Source: Lientehia hominis
GTDB taxonomy: Bacteria > Bacillota > Clostridia > Lachnospirales > Lachnospiraceae
Reading direction: 5' to 3'
DNA: 64,000 bases
Assembly (NCBI RefSeq): GCF_021044755.1
Contig: NZ_JAJNOR010000005.1
Coordinates: 186,001 to 250,000 of the forward strand
Shown here: positions 36,316 to 45,855 of the stretch, one piece after another
Numbering within the stretch: the stretch's first letter is position 1
How the letters are laid out: every line of letters starts with the position of its first letter
The notes under the pieces: model-generated
Told to the model about the DNA's origin: nothing
The model's database searches: none
What the model saw: the letters and a program-made list of their open reading frames with translations, nothing else
Program-made: the position numbers and the translations under genes

Positions 36316-38174
36316 TGGCACGATACGTCGGATATAAAAAACCCAAGGACACAAAAAAGACCATACGCCGCCTGTTCCACTATTTGGGCGGGCACAAAGC
36401 CCTTCTGGCCCTTGTCATTTTCCTGACCGCCGTTGGAAGCCTGGCCAATATCATGGGGACTTATCTTCTAAAGCCGGTCATCAACAATTATATCCTGCCA
36501 GGCGATGTATCCGGCCTTCTCCGGATGCTTCTCCTCATGGCGGTCATGTACCTCACCGGCGTCCTGGCCACCTGGGGCTACAATCAGCTGATGGTTCGGA
36601 TGTCCCAAAAAGTGGTGAGCGAAATCCGCCATGACTTATTTGTCCACACTCAGTCCCTTCCTCTGTCCTATTTCGACGCTCACACCCATGGAGAGCTGAT
36701 GAGCCGTTTTACCAATGACGTGGATACCATCACCGAGGCTTTAAACGGCAGCTTCACCATGCTGATTCAAAGCACCATAGTAGTGACCGGCACCGTCACC
36801 ATGCTGCTGATCCTCAACTGGCGCCTGTCCATGATTGTTTTGGTGTTCATGGCATTGATGTTTCTATTTATTCAATATAACGGCAGACGGAGCAGGAAAT
36901 ATTTTGCGGAACAGCAAAAATGGCTGGGAAGCATCGGCGGTTTCGCGGAAGAGATGGTCACCGGCCAGAAGGTTGAAAAGGTATTCAACCATGAGGAAAA
37001 GGATTTTGAAGAATTCTGCCGCCGGAATGAGGCTCTGAGAAAATCCTCGACCAAGGCCCTGACATATTCCGGCATGATGATTCCGGTCATTGTAAGCCTT
37101 TCCTATTTCAATTACGCGGTCTCCGCCTGTGTCGGCGGGCTTTTCGCCCTGTCCGGTTTAATTGACCTGGGGAGTCTGGCTTCCTATCTGGTATACGTAA
37201 GGCAAAGCGCCATGCCTATGAATCAGTTCACCCAGCAGGTGAATTTCCTGCTGGCTGCCCTCTCCGGAGCGGAACGAATCTTTGAAATGATGGATGTGAC
37301 GCCGGAAATAGATGAAGGCACGGTGACCCTCTGCCATGCGGAAGAAGCGGAGGACGGTACGCTCCGGGAATGCACTGACGGCAGGGGACGCTATGTCTGG
37401 AAGCAGCCGCTTCCGGAAGGCGGTCATACCCTGATTCCTCTCCGGGGCGATGTGCGCTTCCACGATGTCTCCTTCGGGTATGTGCCGGAGAAGACCATCC
37501 TGTCCCATATTGACCTTTACGCAAAGCCCGGACAGAAAATCGCCTTTGTCGGCTCCACCGGAGCGGGTAAGACGACTATCATCAACCTGATAAACCGATT
37601 TTATGAAATCGACCGGGGAACTATCACCTATGACGGTCTGGATATCCGAGACATAAGAAAAGACGACCTGCGCCGTTCCCTGTCCCTCGTCATCCAGGAC
37701 ACTCATCTTTTCACCGGCACCATTGCGGATAACATCCGCTACGGCCGCCTGTCCGCTACCGATGAGGAAGTCCGGGAGGCTGCCGTCCTGGCGGGCGCGG
37801 ATTCCTTTATCCGCCGTCTGCCCAATGGCTATGACACCCTGCTTCACAGCGACGGCGGAAATCTTTCCCAGGGCCAGCGTCAGCTCCTCGCCATCGCCAG
37901 GGCCGCCGTATCCCAGCCGCCTGTCCTCATTCTGGATGAGGCGACCAGCTCCATTGACACCGGTACAGAGCGGCTCATCGAACGGGGCATGGATTTCCTG
38001 ATGGAGGGAAGGACCGTCTTCGTCATCGCCCACCGGCTTTCCACAGTACGCAATTCCAAGGCCATCCTGGTGCTGGAACACGGAGAGATCATCGAACGCG
38101 GCAGCCACGAAGAGCTGTTGGAGCAGAAAGGCCGGTATTACAAACTCTATACCGGACAGTTTGAATTGGAGTGA
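36315..38174 (+). CDS. ABC exporter half-transporter B (catalytic NBD)
   Basis: 619 residues: six membrane helices and an NBD with Walker A GSTGAGKTT, Walker B VLILDEATSSID with the catalytic Glu, and the switch His (VIAHRLSTV). Its signature reads NLSQGQRQL, with Gln for the first Gly, which would pair with the partner's Walker site. An insert of about 45 residues between membrane and NBD parts (around 335-385) is typical of the larger half. Together they likely export drugs or lipids/peptides. Confidence 0.92.
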   Translation: MARYVGYKKPKDTKKTIRRLFHYLGGHKALLALVIFLTAVGSLANIMGTYLLKPVINNYILPGDVSGLLRMLLLMAVMYLTGVLATWGYNQLMVRMSQKVVSEIRHDLFVHTQSLPLSYFDAHTHGELMSRFTNDVDTITEALNGSFTMLIQSTIVVTGTVTMLLILNWRLSMIVLVFMALMFLFIQYNGRRSRKYFAEQQKWLGSIGGFAEEMVTGQKVEKVFNHEEKDFEEFCRRNEALRKSSTKALTYSGMMIPVIVSLSYFNYAVSACVGGLFALSGLIDLGSLASYLVYVRQSAMPMNQFTQQVNFLLAALSGAERIFEMMDVTPEIDEGTVTLCHAEEAEDGTLRECTDGRGRYVWKQPLPEGGHTLIPLRGDVRFHDVSFGYVPEKTILSHIDLYAKPGQKIAFVGSTGAGKTTIINLINRFYEIDRGTITYDGLDIRDIRKDDLRRSLSLVIQDTHLFTGTIADNIRYGRLSATDEEVREAAVLAGADSFIRRLPNGYDTLLHSDGGNLSQGQRQLLAIARAAVSQPPVLILDEATSSIDTGTERLIERGMDFLMEGRTVFVIAHRLSTVRNSKAILVLEHGEIIERGSHEELLEQKGRYYKLYTGQFELE

Positions 38175-38242
38175 GATTGAAAGATTTGCTTTTTTATGAT
38201 ATGGTTTAACTGTTTAAAAATGAAACATGAGGTGACCATTAT

Positions 38243-40015
38243 ATGAAAAAAGCATCGATTTTAGCCATCGCTCCTTACGAAAGCCTGAAGGAAACCCTTC
38301 AGGCTGTTTCCCTTTCTTTTTCAAATTCTGCCGATATTGATGTCTTTGTAGGGGATCTGGAGCAGGGACTCCATTATCTTCATCAGTTCCCCGCGTCCAA
38401 ATATGATGTCATCATCTCCAGAGGAGGCACGGCAGAGCTGCTTCAGAAGACAGCCAGCGTACCCATTGTGGAGGTTGAGACCTCCGCCTATGATATGCTG
38501 CGTACCATCACGGCTGCCAGACAGTACCAGATGCCCTTTGCGGTAGTCGGCTTTTCCAGCATAACGACCTCTGCCTCCCTCCTAAAAAACATCCTGAAAC
38601 TGGATTTTGAAATATTGGAGATTACGTCCGTAGAAGATGTTCAGCAAAAGTTATCGGATCTGAAGTCGTCTGGGGTTTCCCTTGTTCTGGGAGATTCCAT
38701 TACCGTCAAAACGGCTTCCCGGCTCGGACTTCTGAATATCCTCATTACTTCTGGCAGAGAAAGCGTGGAAAAAGCCTACCAAAAGGCCATCGACTACTAT
38801 CAGAATATTGTCCTGACCCAGGCAGACAGCAGTATCTTCCGTTCTGTGATCGACAATGGAAATATCTGCATCATGCTCTTTGACCAGGCAGGCGGACTGT
38901 TCTATGACAATATTTTTTCTCAGGATTCCTCTTTCCTTTCCCTGGAAGAAACACTTCGTTCTTCCATCCCCAGGCTGGATGAGGAACAGGAACTGCGAAT
39001 GATCAAACGGCAGAAAAAAGTGCTGTTTCAAATATATGGGAAGAAGATCTCTCTCCATTCCCAAATCTATTATGCGTTTTATATGACCCGTATCGTCGCA
39101 AAATCCCACTCTGCCCCCACCCTCCTTTTCGATTCCTTTGACACCTACAAAGACGATCTGATGCTTCTCGCCACCGGCTGCTCCTCCATGTCCCTCCTCA
39201 TGAAGAAGATCGGACAGCTGGGCCCACGGCAGTTTCCTGTCTTTATCCATGGGGAATACGGCTCCGGCACAGAGACCATCGCCCAGCACATCCACAAAAC
39301 CGGAGAGAGTAAAAGCTCCAGTATGATCTCCATCAACTGCCAGCTGATCACACCGTCCGCCTGGAATTCTCTGGTGGAGAATTCTGCTTCACCTCTGAAC
39401 GGAAACGGCTACACGATATTTTTTCAGGATGTTCATCTGCTGTCTTCTGCCATGCAGGGAATCCTGAATGAATATCTGAAGGACACAGCGCTCTCCTCCC
39501 GCTGTCTGGTCCTTTCTTCCTCCGCCCTGCCGGCGGAGGATCTGATCGCCGGACGGGAATATAACACCAGCCTGTATAAGCAGCTGGCTGGTGTCATCCT
39601 TCATGTCCCTTCTCTGGCAGAAAGAAGAGAGGACATTCCTGTCCTCTCCACACTGTGTCTGAGCTATTTCAACAGTCTCCTCGGCAGGGAAATCATCGGA
39701 TTTGAACAGGATGCGCTGGAATACCTTAAAAACTGCAGCTGGAAACTGAATCTGTTTCAGCTGCACAGTGTCGTCAAACAGCTGGCCGTTTCCTCCACTT
39801 CTTTTTACATCACCTTAAAGGAAGTGAAATATGCGCTGAATGAGCGGACCTCCGACACGGTACAGCTGCAGAACCTGAATCTGTCCAAAACTCTGGATGA
39901 GATTGAAAAGGATGTCATTAATCTCGTCCTGATGGAAGAAAATATGCACCAGACAAAAGCCGCAGAGCGCCTCGGGATAAGCCGAAGTACCTTGTGGAGG
40001 AAACTGAACCACTGA
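38243..40015 (+). CDS. PrpR-like regulator with degenerate AAA+ domain
   Basis: 590 residues. The N-terminal part is a PrpR_N sensor domain (YDVIISRGGTAELLQK, VPIVEVETSAYDML); the central part aligns with sigma-54 activator AAA+ domains but Walker A is GEYGSGTET, with Thr replacing the catalytic Lys, and the GAFTGA loop is missing; the C-terminus is a Fis-type HTH (TKAAERLGISRSTLWRKL). It therefore should bind DNA but probably cannot remodel sigma-54 polymerase. It stands alone beside the exporter genes; ligand unknown. Confidence 0.85.
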   Translation: MKKASILAIAPYESLKETLQAVSLSFSNSADIDVFVGDLEQGLHYLHQFPASKYDVIISRGGTAELLQKTASVPIVEVETSAYDMLRTITAARQYQMPFAVVGFSSITTSASLLKNILKLDFEILEITSVEDVQQKLSDLKSSGVSLVLGDSITVKTASRLGLLNILITSGRESVEKAYQKAIDYYQNIVLTQADSSIFRSVIDNGNICIMLFDQAGGLFYDNIFSQDSSFLSLEETLRSSIPRLDEEQELRMIKRQKKVLFQIYGKKISLHSQIYYAFYMTRIVAKSHSAPTLLFDSFDTYKDDLMLLATGCSSMSLLMKKIGQLGPRQFPVFIHGEYGSGTETIAQHIHKTGESKSSSMISINCQLITPSAWNSLVENSASPLNGNGYTIFFQDVHLLSSAMQGILNEYLKDTALSSRCLVLSSSALPAEDLIAGREYNTSLYKQLAGVILHVPSLAERREDIPVLSTLCLSYFNSLLGREIIGFEQDALEYLKNCSWKLNLFQLHSVVKQLAVSSTSFYITLKEVKYALNERTSDTVQLQNLNLSKTLDEIEKDVINLVLMEENMHQTKAAERLGISRSTLWRKLNH

Positions 40016-40226
40016 AACTTTAAATTGTGTCTTGTTTGACCATTTCATGCCGGAAAGCAGTGCAAAGGCCAATATTGCCAACTTATCTGATCTTGCGATG
40101 CTTTGAACTTAACAGGAGATTCCCATATTCTGGCAGAAGCAATACGCACGATCCGGGAGACGGTCAAAGCTGTTTCTGCCAGACAGCAAAAGAAAAGCAT
40201 CTGAATCCCTTTGAGACAGCAAAAAA
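40016..40226 (+). other. Possible coding remnants after the PrpR-like gene
   Basis: Two short in-frame-looking stretches (reading MPESSAKANIANLSDLAML and ILAEAIRTIRETVKAVSARQ) without starts suggest the decayed tail of a gene. No family could be assigned with confidence. Confidence 0.25.
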
Positions 40227-40267
40227 GCGTCTCACAAGCTTCTATTCCGCTTGTGAGACGCCTTTTT
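40227..40267. terminator. Bidirectional terminator
   Basis: GCGTCTCACAAGC / GCTTGTGAGACGC stem flanked by A6 on one side and T6 on the other, between converging genes. Confidence 0.9.
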
Positions 40268-40297
40268 TAATACCACCTCCGGATACCATCCCCTCCT

Positions 40298-41068
40298 TCA
40301 GTGATTTCCTCCGCAGCCATGATGATCATGTCCGCCACAGCCGCCGTGGCCTTCGTGTCCGTCTCCGTGACCGCAGGAATGTCCTTCTTCATGTCCATGA
40401 TGAGTGCACATGGCATCGGGATCATAAGACAGGGAGCCGGCCAAAAATGACCTGACCTGAGCGTCTGCTTCCCCGGCTGCGCCAGGGAACAGGCGAATAC
40501 CGGCTTCTGCCAGAGCATTCCTGGCGCCGCCGCCGATGTTTCCGCAGATGAGCACCTCTACTCCCCGCTCCTTTAAAAAGCCTGCCAAGGCTCCATGGCC
40601 GGTTCCATTGGTATCTACAACTTCCGAAGACAAGATCTTTCCGTCTTCTGTCTCATAAATCTTGAACTGCTCCGAATGGCCGAAATGCTGAAATATCTGG
40701 CCGTTTTCATAAGTCACTGCAAGTTTCATTTTCTTTCCACCTTTCTGCACCCCTGCCTCAGCCAAATGTGTTTCCACAATCCGGTAGCTTCCTCCTTCAA
40801 TATGAAGAGAAGAGCCCTCTACCAGAAATCTGGCCGTCTTTTTCCGCGCTTCCGCATAAAGCGCCTGAACGGTCGCCCGTTTTACATCCATTTGTGCGGC
40901 GCAGGCTTCCTGGGTAAGTCCCTCATAATCAATAAGGCGAAGCACTTCATATTCTTCCACACTGAGGATAATCCGGTTTCTTCGGCACGAGTCCCCCCGC
41001 TCTACCGGCCCGAAGCTGCTGAACCTGGGCATCCTGCCTACGCACTTGCATTTGCTTGGTCTTGGCAT
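40298..41068 (-). CDS. DUF134 DNA-binding / NifX-like fusion with His-rich tail
   Basis: About 256 residues. N-terminal DUF134 helix-turn-helix domain (PRPSKCKCVGRMP; LSVEEYEVLRLIDYEGLTQE), then a dinitrogenase iron-molybdenum cofactor (NifX/NifB-like) domain (KLAVTYENGQIFQHFGHSEQ; GVEVLICGNIGGGARNAL), then a C-terminal tail full of His and Gly with a few Cys. It may sense or carry a metal or cluster. Start is the ATG at 41068 behind AGAAAGG. The terminator downstream is shared with the PrpR-like gene. Confidence 0.85.
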   Translation of the reverse strand: MPRPSKCKCVGRMPRFSSFGPVERGDSCRRNRIILSVEEYEVLRLIDYEGLTQEACAAQMDVKRATVQALYAEARKKTARFLVEGSSLHIEGGSYRIVETHLAEAGVQKGGKKMKLAVTYENGQIFQHFGHSEQFKIYETEDGKILSSEVVDTNGTGHGALAGFLKERGVEVLICGNIGGGARNALAEAGIRLFPGAAGEADAQVRSFLAGSLSYDPDAMCTHHGHEEGHSCGHGDGHEGHGGCGGHDHHGCGGNH

Positions 41069-41177
41069 GGCGTGCATCCTTTCTGACATCCTATTATCTG
41101 TTTTCATTGCCATTGAAAACAATATATCATCTTTATTGGCATATGTCAATAATAAACTGCCATTGTATTTATTGCAA

Positions 41178-41208
41178 AACAGCGCCTGGAATTTATCCAG
41201 GCGCTGTT
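41178..41208 (-). terminator. Terminator of the glycosyltransferase gene
   Basis: AACAGCGCCTGGA / TCCAGGCGCTGTT stem with a five-base loop about 20 bases past the stop. Confidence 0.8.
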
Positions 41209-41227
41209 AATCATTTCAATTTTTTCA

Positions 41228-42484
41228 TCAGCCACGAATTTCCTGTACGCTTTTTACGACCGTATGGCGGATGGGCACCCATGTTACCTTTTTAAACAGT
41301 GCCGCGATCGCAATAGGTACATATGTGAATATGAAAATAGGGAAGCTGAACATATACAGGATCTTCTTCCGTCCACTGCAGTGAATCTGTTTCCACTCCG
41401 TAATCGTAGTCACGAGGCCAAAGAAGAACAGGGAAATGTATATTCCGACCAGATTGCCGATAATCGCTTCTATCGTCATCTCGACCCAGCTCAAATGGCC
41501 AAGCAGCAGTCCGGCTGTCCCAAACACGCCGTTGATCACCAGCGTCACCATAGTCAGTAAAGTGGCCGGTGCAAGAGTCATCATCATATCGTAGCACTGA
41601 AAGCTGTGCTTTGTGGCCATTCCTCTCATGAGTCTCCCCCCGTAATTTCCAAGTACCTGGTAAAATCCCTTCGCCCAGCGAAGCCGCTGATTCCAGGATT
41701 CTTTAAAGCGGATGGGCTGTTCATCATAAAGAATGGCATCTTCACAATATCCGATGATCCGGCCCTGTATTATATTGTCAGTGGAAAATTCAATATCCTC
41801 AGTTAGAAGGTGATGCTTCCATCCATTGTTTTCTCGGATGATCTCGTTGGATACCAGGAAACCTGTACCAGATATGGCACAACTGGTCCCGCACTGCATT
41901 CTCGCACCATTCAGATATTTGGATTCCCTTAAAAACCACAGAGCATAGCCGGCTGAAATCCAATTGGAACCGTAATTCTTCGAATTCCGGTAGCTGGTGA
42001 CTACCGAATACCCGTTTCCAAACACCTTATTCATCTCTGCCACATAATTTTCGTCCAGAACGTTGTCCGCGTCGAAAACCATATATCCGTCATAAGTCTC
42101 CAGGCCTGCCTTCGTATCGATCTTGGAAAACAGATAATTGAGCGCGTACCCTTTTCCCACCTGAATATGGTCAAACCGCTCGTAGACGATTGCCCGGTGT
42201 TCTCTAGCCACCTGCGCAGTATCATCTGTACAATTATCCGCTACCACATAAATGTCTATCAAATTTGAGGGGTAATTCTGCCTATGGATACTGTCCAGCA
42301 ACTCTCCTATGACCGTCCCCTCATTTCTGGCGGAGATCACCACCGCAAATTTATGGAGCTTATCCGTATCATAGTGTTTCTTTTTGGAAAACAGACGAAT
42401 AAAAACAAACACTATTTGGTATAAATAACAGACGCTGAAAAGCAATAAGATCAGAAAATTAAAATTTCGAATCCATATAGTCAT
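41228..42484 (-). CDS. Processive family 2 glycosyltransferase
   Basis: 418 residues. N-terminal membrane helix, GT-A catalytic domain with VVISARNEGTVIGELLDSI, the DxD-type MVFDADNVLDENYV, the acceptor acid in LTEDIEFS and the processivity motif QRLRWAKGF (QxxRW). Three or four membrane helices follow. This is the layout of hyaluronan/cellulose/poly-GlcNAc synthase-like enzymes. No other polysaccharide genes are adjacent, so the product is unknown. Confidence 0.9.
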   Translation of the reverse strand: MTIWIRNFNFLILLLFSVCYLYQIVFVFIRLFSKKKHYDTDKLHKFAVVISARNEGTVIGELLDSIHRQNYPSNLIDIYVVADNCTDDTAQVAREHRAIVYERFDHIQVGKGYALNYLFSKIDTKAGLETYDGYMVFDADNVLDENYVAEMNKVFGNGYSVVTSYRNSKNYGSNWISAGYALWFLRESKYLNGARMQCGTSCAISGTGFLVSNEIIRENNGWKHHLLTEDIEFSTDNIIQGRIIGYCEDAILYDEQPIRFKESWNQRLRWAKGFYQVLGNYGGRLMRGMATKHSFQCYDMMMTLAPATLLTMVTLVINGVFGTAGLLLGHLSWVEMTIEAIIGNLVGIYISLFFFGLVTTITEWKQIHCSGRKKILYMFSFPIFIFTYVPIAIAALFKKVTWVPIRHTVVKSVQEIRG

Positions 42485-42675
42485 AGCACGTCAATTCCTC
42501 TCGATTTTTTCCCGTTATACTCTCATCCCATAAAAAACACAGTATTCCGTCAGCAATACTTTCATTACTACTTGCACCAGTATACAGAAAAACCTGTGTC
42601 TATTTTGTGTCTAAAGGTTTAAATTTTCCTTTAAATTTTCCTTTGTTTCTTACTGTTATTTTCCCAAAAAAGAAA

Positions 42676-42710
42676 GATTCCATGCACTGTTGTTTTTTAC
42701 AGTGCCGGAA
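42676..42710 (-). terminator. Possible terminator of the phosphatase gene
   Basis: GCACTGT / ACAGTGC stem about 70 bases past the stop at 42776, followed on the minus strand by a U-rich stretch (CUUUCUUUUUU). Confidence 0.45.
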
Positions 42711-42775
42711 CCTTGTTCTTACCGGGCTTTTCCGGTTTCGAATCACATCTTTTTCTTACAATTTTATTAATTTTT

Positions 42776-43246
42776 TTATAGCACATATTTCAGGAAAGCT
42801 TCGCAGCCTTCCAGAATATCTTCATAGGTCAGATCGAAATTGCCTGTATACCAGGGATCGGCAATATCCCTCGGCCTGCTCCCAAAGTCCAAAAGACGCC
42901 TCACCTTATGCTCTGTGTCCTCTTCCGGCCTCATACCAAGAATCCGGAACATGTTGGAAATATTCCTCTGCTCCATACCAATCAGATAATCGTACTTATC
43001 ATAATCCGTTTTTTTCATCCGCACTGCCCGGTGATCTCCTGCAGGGATGCCGCAGGACCGGAGTTTGCTGCGGGTTCCCCGGTGCACCGGATTCCCAATC
43101 TCCTCATAGCTGGTCGCCGCAGATTCAATCTCAAAACAGTCCTCAAGGCCGCGCTTTCTTACCATATCCTTAAGAACGTATTCTGCCATGGGAGAACGGC
43201 AGATATTGCCGTGGCAGATGAATAATACCTTAATCATAGTTTTCAT
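42776..43246 (-). CDS. Low-molecular-weight protein tyrosine phosphatase
   Basis: 156 residues. The P-loop is VLFICHGNICRSPMAE (CX5R) near the N-terminus and the general acid lies in ADPWYTGNF. Arsenate reductase-like use is possible but the tyrosine phosphatase pattern is complete. AAGGAG lies just before the ATG at 43246. The first ten or so codons seem to be supplied by element 2, which integrated at codons 5-11; the original 5' end is the stub at 53404-53437. Confidence 0.93.
   Translation of the reverse strand: MKTMIKVLFICHGNICRSPMAEYVLKDMVRKRGLEDCFEIESAATSYEEIGNPVHRGTRSKLRSCGIPAGDHRAVRMKKTDYDKYDYLIGMEQRNISNMFRILGMRPEEDTEHKVRRLLDFGSRPRDIADPWYTGNFDLTYEDILEGCEAFLKYVL
43207..43224. repeat. 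Left attachment core
   Basis: TGCCGTGGCAGATGAATA inside codons of the intact phosphatase gene; one mismatch from the right copy. Confidence 0.7.
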
Positions 43247-43365
43247 TTACTCCTTTTTGCCCGGAGATGCCCCATTTTGCAAGGGATTCCGGGATTGTTG
43301 TGAATTACTCCGAAATGATGAGATGTGGCAAATCAGAGCAAAAAAGTGCAAGTTACTATCACCTG

Positions 43366-43408
43366 TTAGTAGTAAAATTAGTAGTAAAACGGAAATTCTT
43401 ACTACTAA
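43366..43408. repeat. Left arm-type sites
   Basis: Three copies of TTAGTAGTAA or its complement TTACTACTAA at 43366-43375, 43378-43387 and 43399-43408. Similar sites near the right end (53255-53264, 53311-53320) suggest integrase arm binding. Confidence 0.6.
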
Positions 43409-43958
43409 GGATTTTTGAGTTTTCCGTGGCACTTTTTGTATTTCAGTCCACTACCACATGGACATTTTTCATTAGGATATATTTTTTCCGTACTGTCTTT
43501 GTTGAATATTCAATTGGTAAAGGTCTCACGCCTTCCCAAATTAATTCTAGTTCTCTTAATTTATATAGGTACTCTGAAGCGACCAAAACTGCTTGAAACA
43601 TACTTAATGCCTCAATTTCAAATTCCAACAGGTATTCTGTACTCTTCTTTTCTCTCTTTTTAGAATTGGGAATATAGCTAATTCTTTGAGTGGGAGTGTC
43701 ATATTCAATATCATTATGTCCAATTGCATTTCGAAGCTTTTGATTATACTTTACATCTAAAGTTCTCATATAAATTTCATCTGTATTATACAGATGAAAT
43801 CTATTCGCCTTTGCCGCGCCTATGAATTTGTCCAATGAATCAATACCACATTACCCACATGCCACAGCAATAGAATGCTCATCTAGCCATCCAACTTGTA
43901 ATCTTATTCTAGTAATGCTTCCGCAGACCTCACATTTTATATACTCGTTATATACCAA
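43405..43958 (-). pseudogene. SEC-C/zinc-ribbon protein, disrupted
   Basis: Reading from a TTG at 43958 (AAGGAG upstream): an N-terminal Cys2 knuckle KCEVCGS, then an in-frame TAA where a second CxxC is expected (ACG-stop-CGIDS), then a 130-residue unknown domain, then a frame break in an A6 run (T run 43483-43488). With one more A the frame runs on as KIYPNEKCPCGSGLKYKKCH, a full SEC-C zinc motif, and stops at 43405. Restored length would be about 184 residues. Two independent lesions make it a pseudogene. Confidence 0.8.
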
Positions 43959-44147
43959 TCGACTCACTCCTTCACGTTCTGATTTCATGGTTTTAATCTA
44001 AGCACATCAATAACGCATATCCAAAACTGCATTTTGAATTTTTTCGATATATTTTATTACCACTCTACCTTAATTGAATTCATAATATCATTTTTACTTT
44101 TAATACAACAAAGTATATTATATCCTCAAATACAATTTTTTTCCACA

Positions 44148-44178
44148 AAAATAACGCCCCAGCCGAAGCCAGAGCGTC
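44148..44178 (-). terminator. Terminator after integrase
   Basis: On the minus strand ACGCTCTGGC / GCTGGGGCGT (with G-U pairs) around a UUCG loop, followed by a U run. Confidence 0.7.
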
Positions 44179-44192
44179 ATTCGTCTTCCGTA

Positions 44193-45327
44193 TTAAGTTG
44201 CTTTAAGCATCTTCTGCGACATTGGCTTGTCATTTTTCTTCTCGATTTCCACCTGTACCTTTCTGAATTCATCTATCCGTTTGAACTCTGCCTCGGCATC
44301 ATCAAAGTTGATATGCGTATATACGTTCATCGTAACGGAGATGTCTGAATGCCCCATGAGGTATTGTAGCGTCTTTGGATTCATTCCGTATTTTCCACAT
44401 GTTGGAGCAATAGGTATGCCTGCAGATGTGGGGCGTGATGTTTGGCATCTGTACCTGGTAGATATCGTTGTACCGGCCGGCCATGTGATTGAATCAGTGC
44501 TGCCAGTGCATCGCCACCAAGGGCATCCTGTTTTCATCGTAGAAAAGGAATCCGCTGTATCCGTCAACCGAAGTCTCCACTTTCGGTGCGTTCCTGTCCT
44601 CGATAATTGCCCGAAACATGTCTGCGACATCGTCTGTTATAGGAAGCACTCTTGATCCAGCATCTGTCTTGGTCTGCTCAATGATGTACCTCATATCGTC
44701 ATGCACGAATTTCAAAAACTTCCGCATCTGATCTTTGGTGATTGCCTCTCTCGTGACCGCATCATTCACCAGTACTCCGGCAAGCCGAAATCCGAAGGGG
44801 TTCTTTACAATAATATCATCGTCCACCGCAATCTGAAATGCCGGTCTGAGCACTCCCCGAATGGTACGGATGGAACTGTAGCTTTTCCCGTCCTCCTGCT
44901 GCAGCTTGATCAGGAACAGCTTTGCATCGGATGTTTTCACACTGCGTATGGTCTTCTTTCCAAAGGACGCTTTTGCCAGCATCCTCTGTACGGTCACATA
45001 ACCCTGTCTGGTGCTCTGCCTTACTCCCGCCTTGGTTTTGAGGTATCGATCCACCAATTCACATACCGTCATTTTCTCGGCTGCGATATTCAGGCAAATC
45101 TCAAGGTCTGCATTTACCTGCTTTTCCAATTCCCGGAGCGACAGACAGGGCTTTTTCCCTTTCGGAAGCTTGTCAGTCGGCTCCAGCTTCCAACTGTAAA
45201 CAAAATGCGGTTTGCCGTCGATATGGTATTTATATTGGTATTTGCCATCGGCTCGGACGCTTTCCCCCGGACGAAGGACTCTTCGTTTGGAATCACGCCT
45301 CGTCTGGTCTCTTCCTGCTTTTTCCAT
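44193..45327 (-). pseudogene. int: Tn916-type tyrosine integrase, three lesions
   Basis: The arm-binding and core-binding domains are present (start MEKAGRDQTRR; SVKTSDAKLFLIKLQQE). In the catalytic domain, about 55 residues are missing at about 44690, joining KFLKFVHDD to MRYIIEQTKT and removing the first catalytic Arg (RISE region). An in-frame TGA lies at 44494-44496, and one extra A at 44391-44394 shifts the frame between HICRHTYCSNM and GMNPKTLQYLMGHSD. The rest, including the Tyr in MNVYTHINFDD, is intact. The enzyme cannot work. Confidence 0.9.
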
Positions 45328-45536
45328 TATGCCCGTCTCCTTAACTCTGGATGGTTTCGTAAATACTTTTCAATGGCTACACGGATAATCAGCTTACGAC
45401 TCCCGTAATATGCCAGGAAATCTCCGCCATCTGTGGTATCCAAAAATTCGTAAAACTCCCTACGGCTCAAGACGAAATATTCAATCGCCTCACTTGGGTT
45501 TAATATGTCCTTTTCTGCTAAATTTGGTTTTGCCAT
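45327..45536 (-). CDS. Excisionase-like protein
   Basis: 69 residues from the ATG at 45536 with AAAGGA upstream. The segment LNPSEAIEYFVLSRREFYEFL, here given in part as PSEAIEYF, and the end SRKLIIRVAIEKYLRNHPEL fit short MerR/Xis-type DNA-binding proteins of ICEs. Its stop overlaps the integrase start (TAATG), so it was cotranslated with the integrase. Confidence 0.65.
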   Translation of the reverse strand: MAKPNLAEKDILNPSEAIEYFVLSRREFYEFLDTTDGGDFLAYYGSRKLIIRVAIEKYLRNHPELRRRA

Positions 45537-45645
45537 GATATCATTCCTTTCTACCAAAAGTGGCAGTTTTTTAAGATTTATTGGGTTCATCGTATATTCC
45601 CTCTAATCCCCTGTAATAGCAACTACTTTTGGCAGATAAAAGGAA

Positions 45646-45855
45646 TTATATTTCTGACGAATTCAGGATATATTCTTCAAACTCTGGTCGGATGATCAGG
45701 AACCTGTTACCGCTGTAGACAGCCACAATACCGAGGTTGTCTTCTGCGATTCTTCTCATCTTCTTTATCCCGATGTTAAAATAAGCTGCTGCCTCCTTGA
45801 TGGTGAGCATATACTTCTCACTGACAGGAAGCATCTCATTGCTTTCTGCTTTCAT
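45646..45855 (-). CDS. xis: Tn916 Xis-like excisionase
   Basis: 69 residues closely following the Tn916 Xis pattern: YMLTIKEAAAYFNIGIKKMR, then RFLIIRPEFEEYIL. It would bend DNA at the element ends to favour excision. AAGGAG eight bases before the ATG. With the integrase dead it has no partner in this element. Confidence 0.85.
   Translation of the reverse strand: MKAESNEMLPVSEKYMLTIKEAAAYFNIGIKKMRRIAEDNLGIVAVYSGNRFLIIRPEFEEYILNSSEI

Noticed and set aside
40027..40455. 142-codon plus-strand frame
   Set aside because: Runs through a bidirectional terminator and into the antisense of the DUF134 gene.
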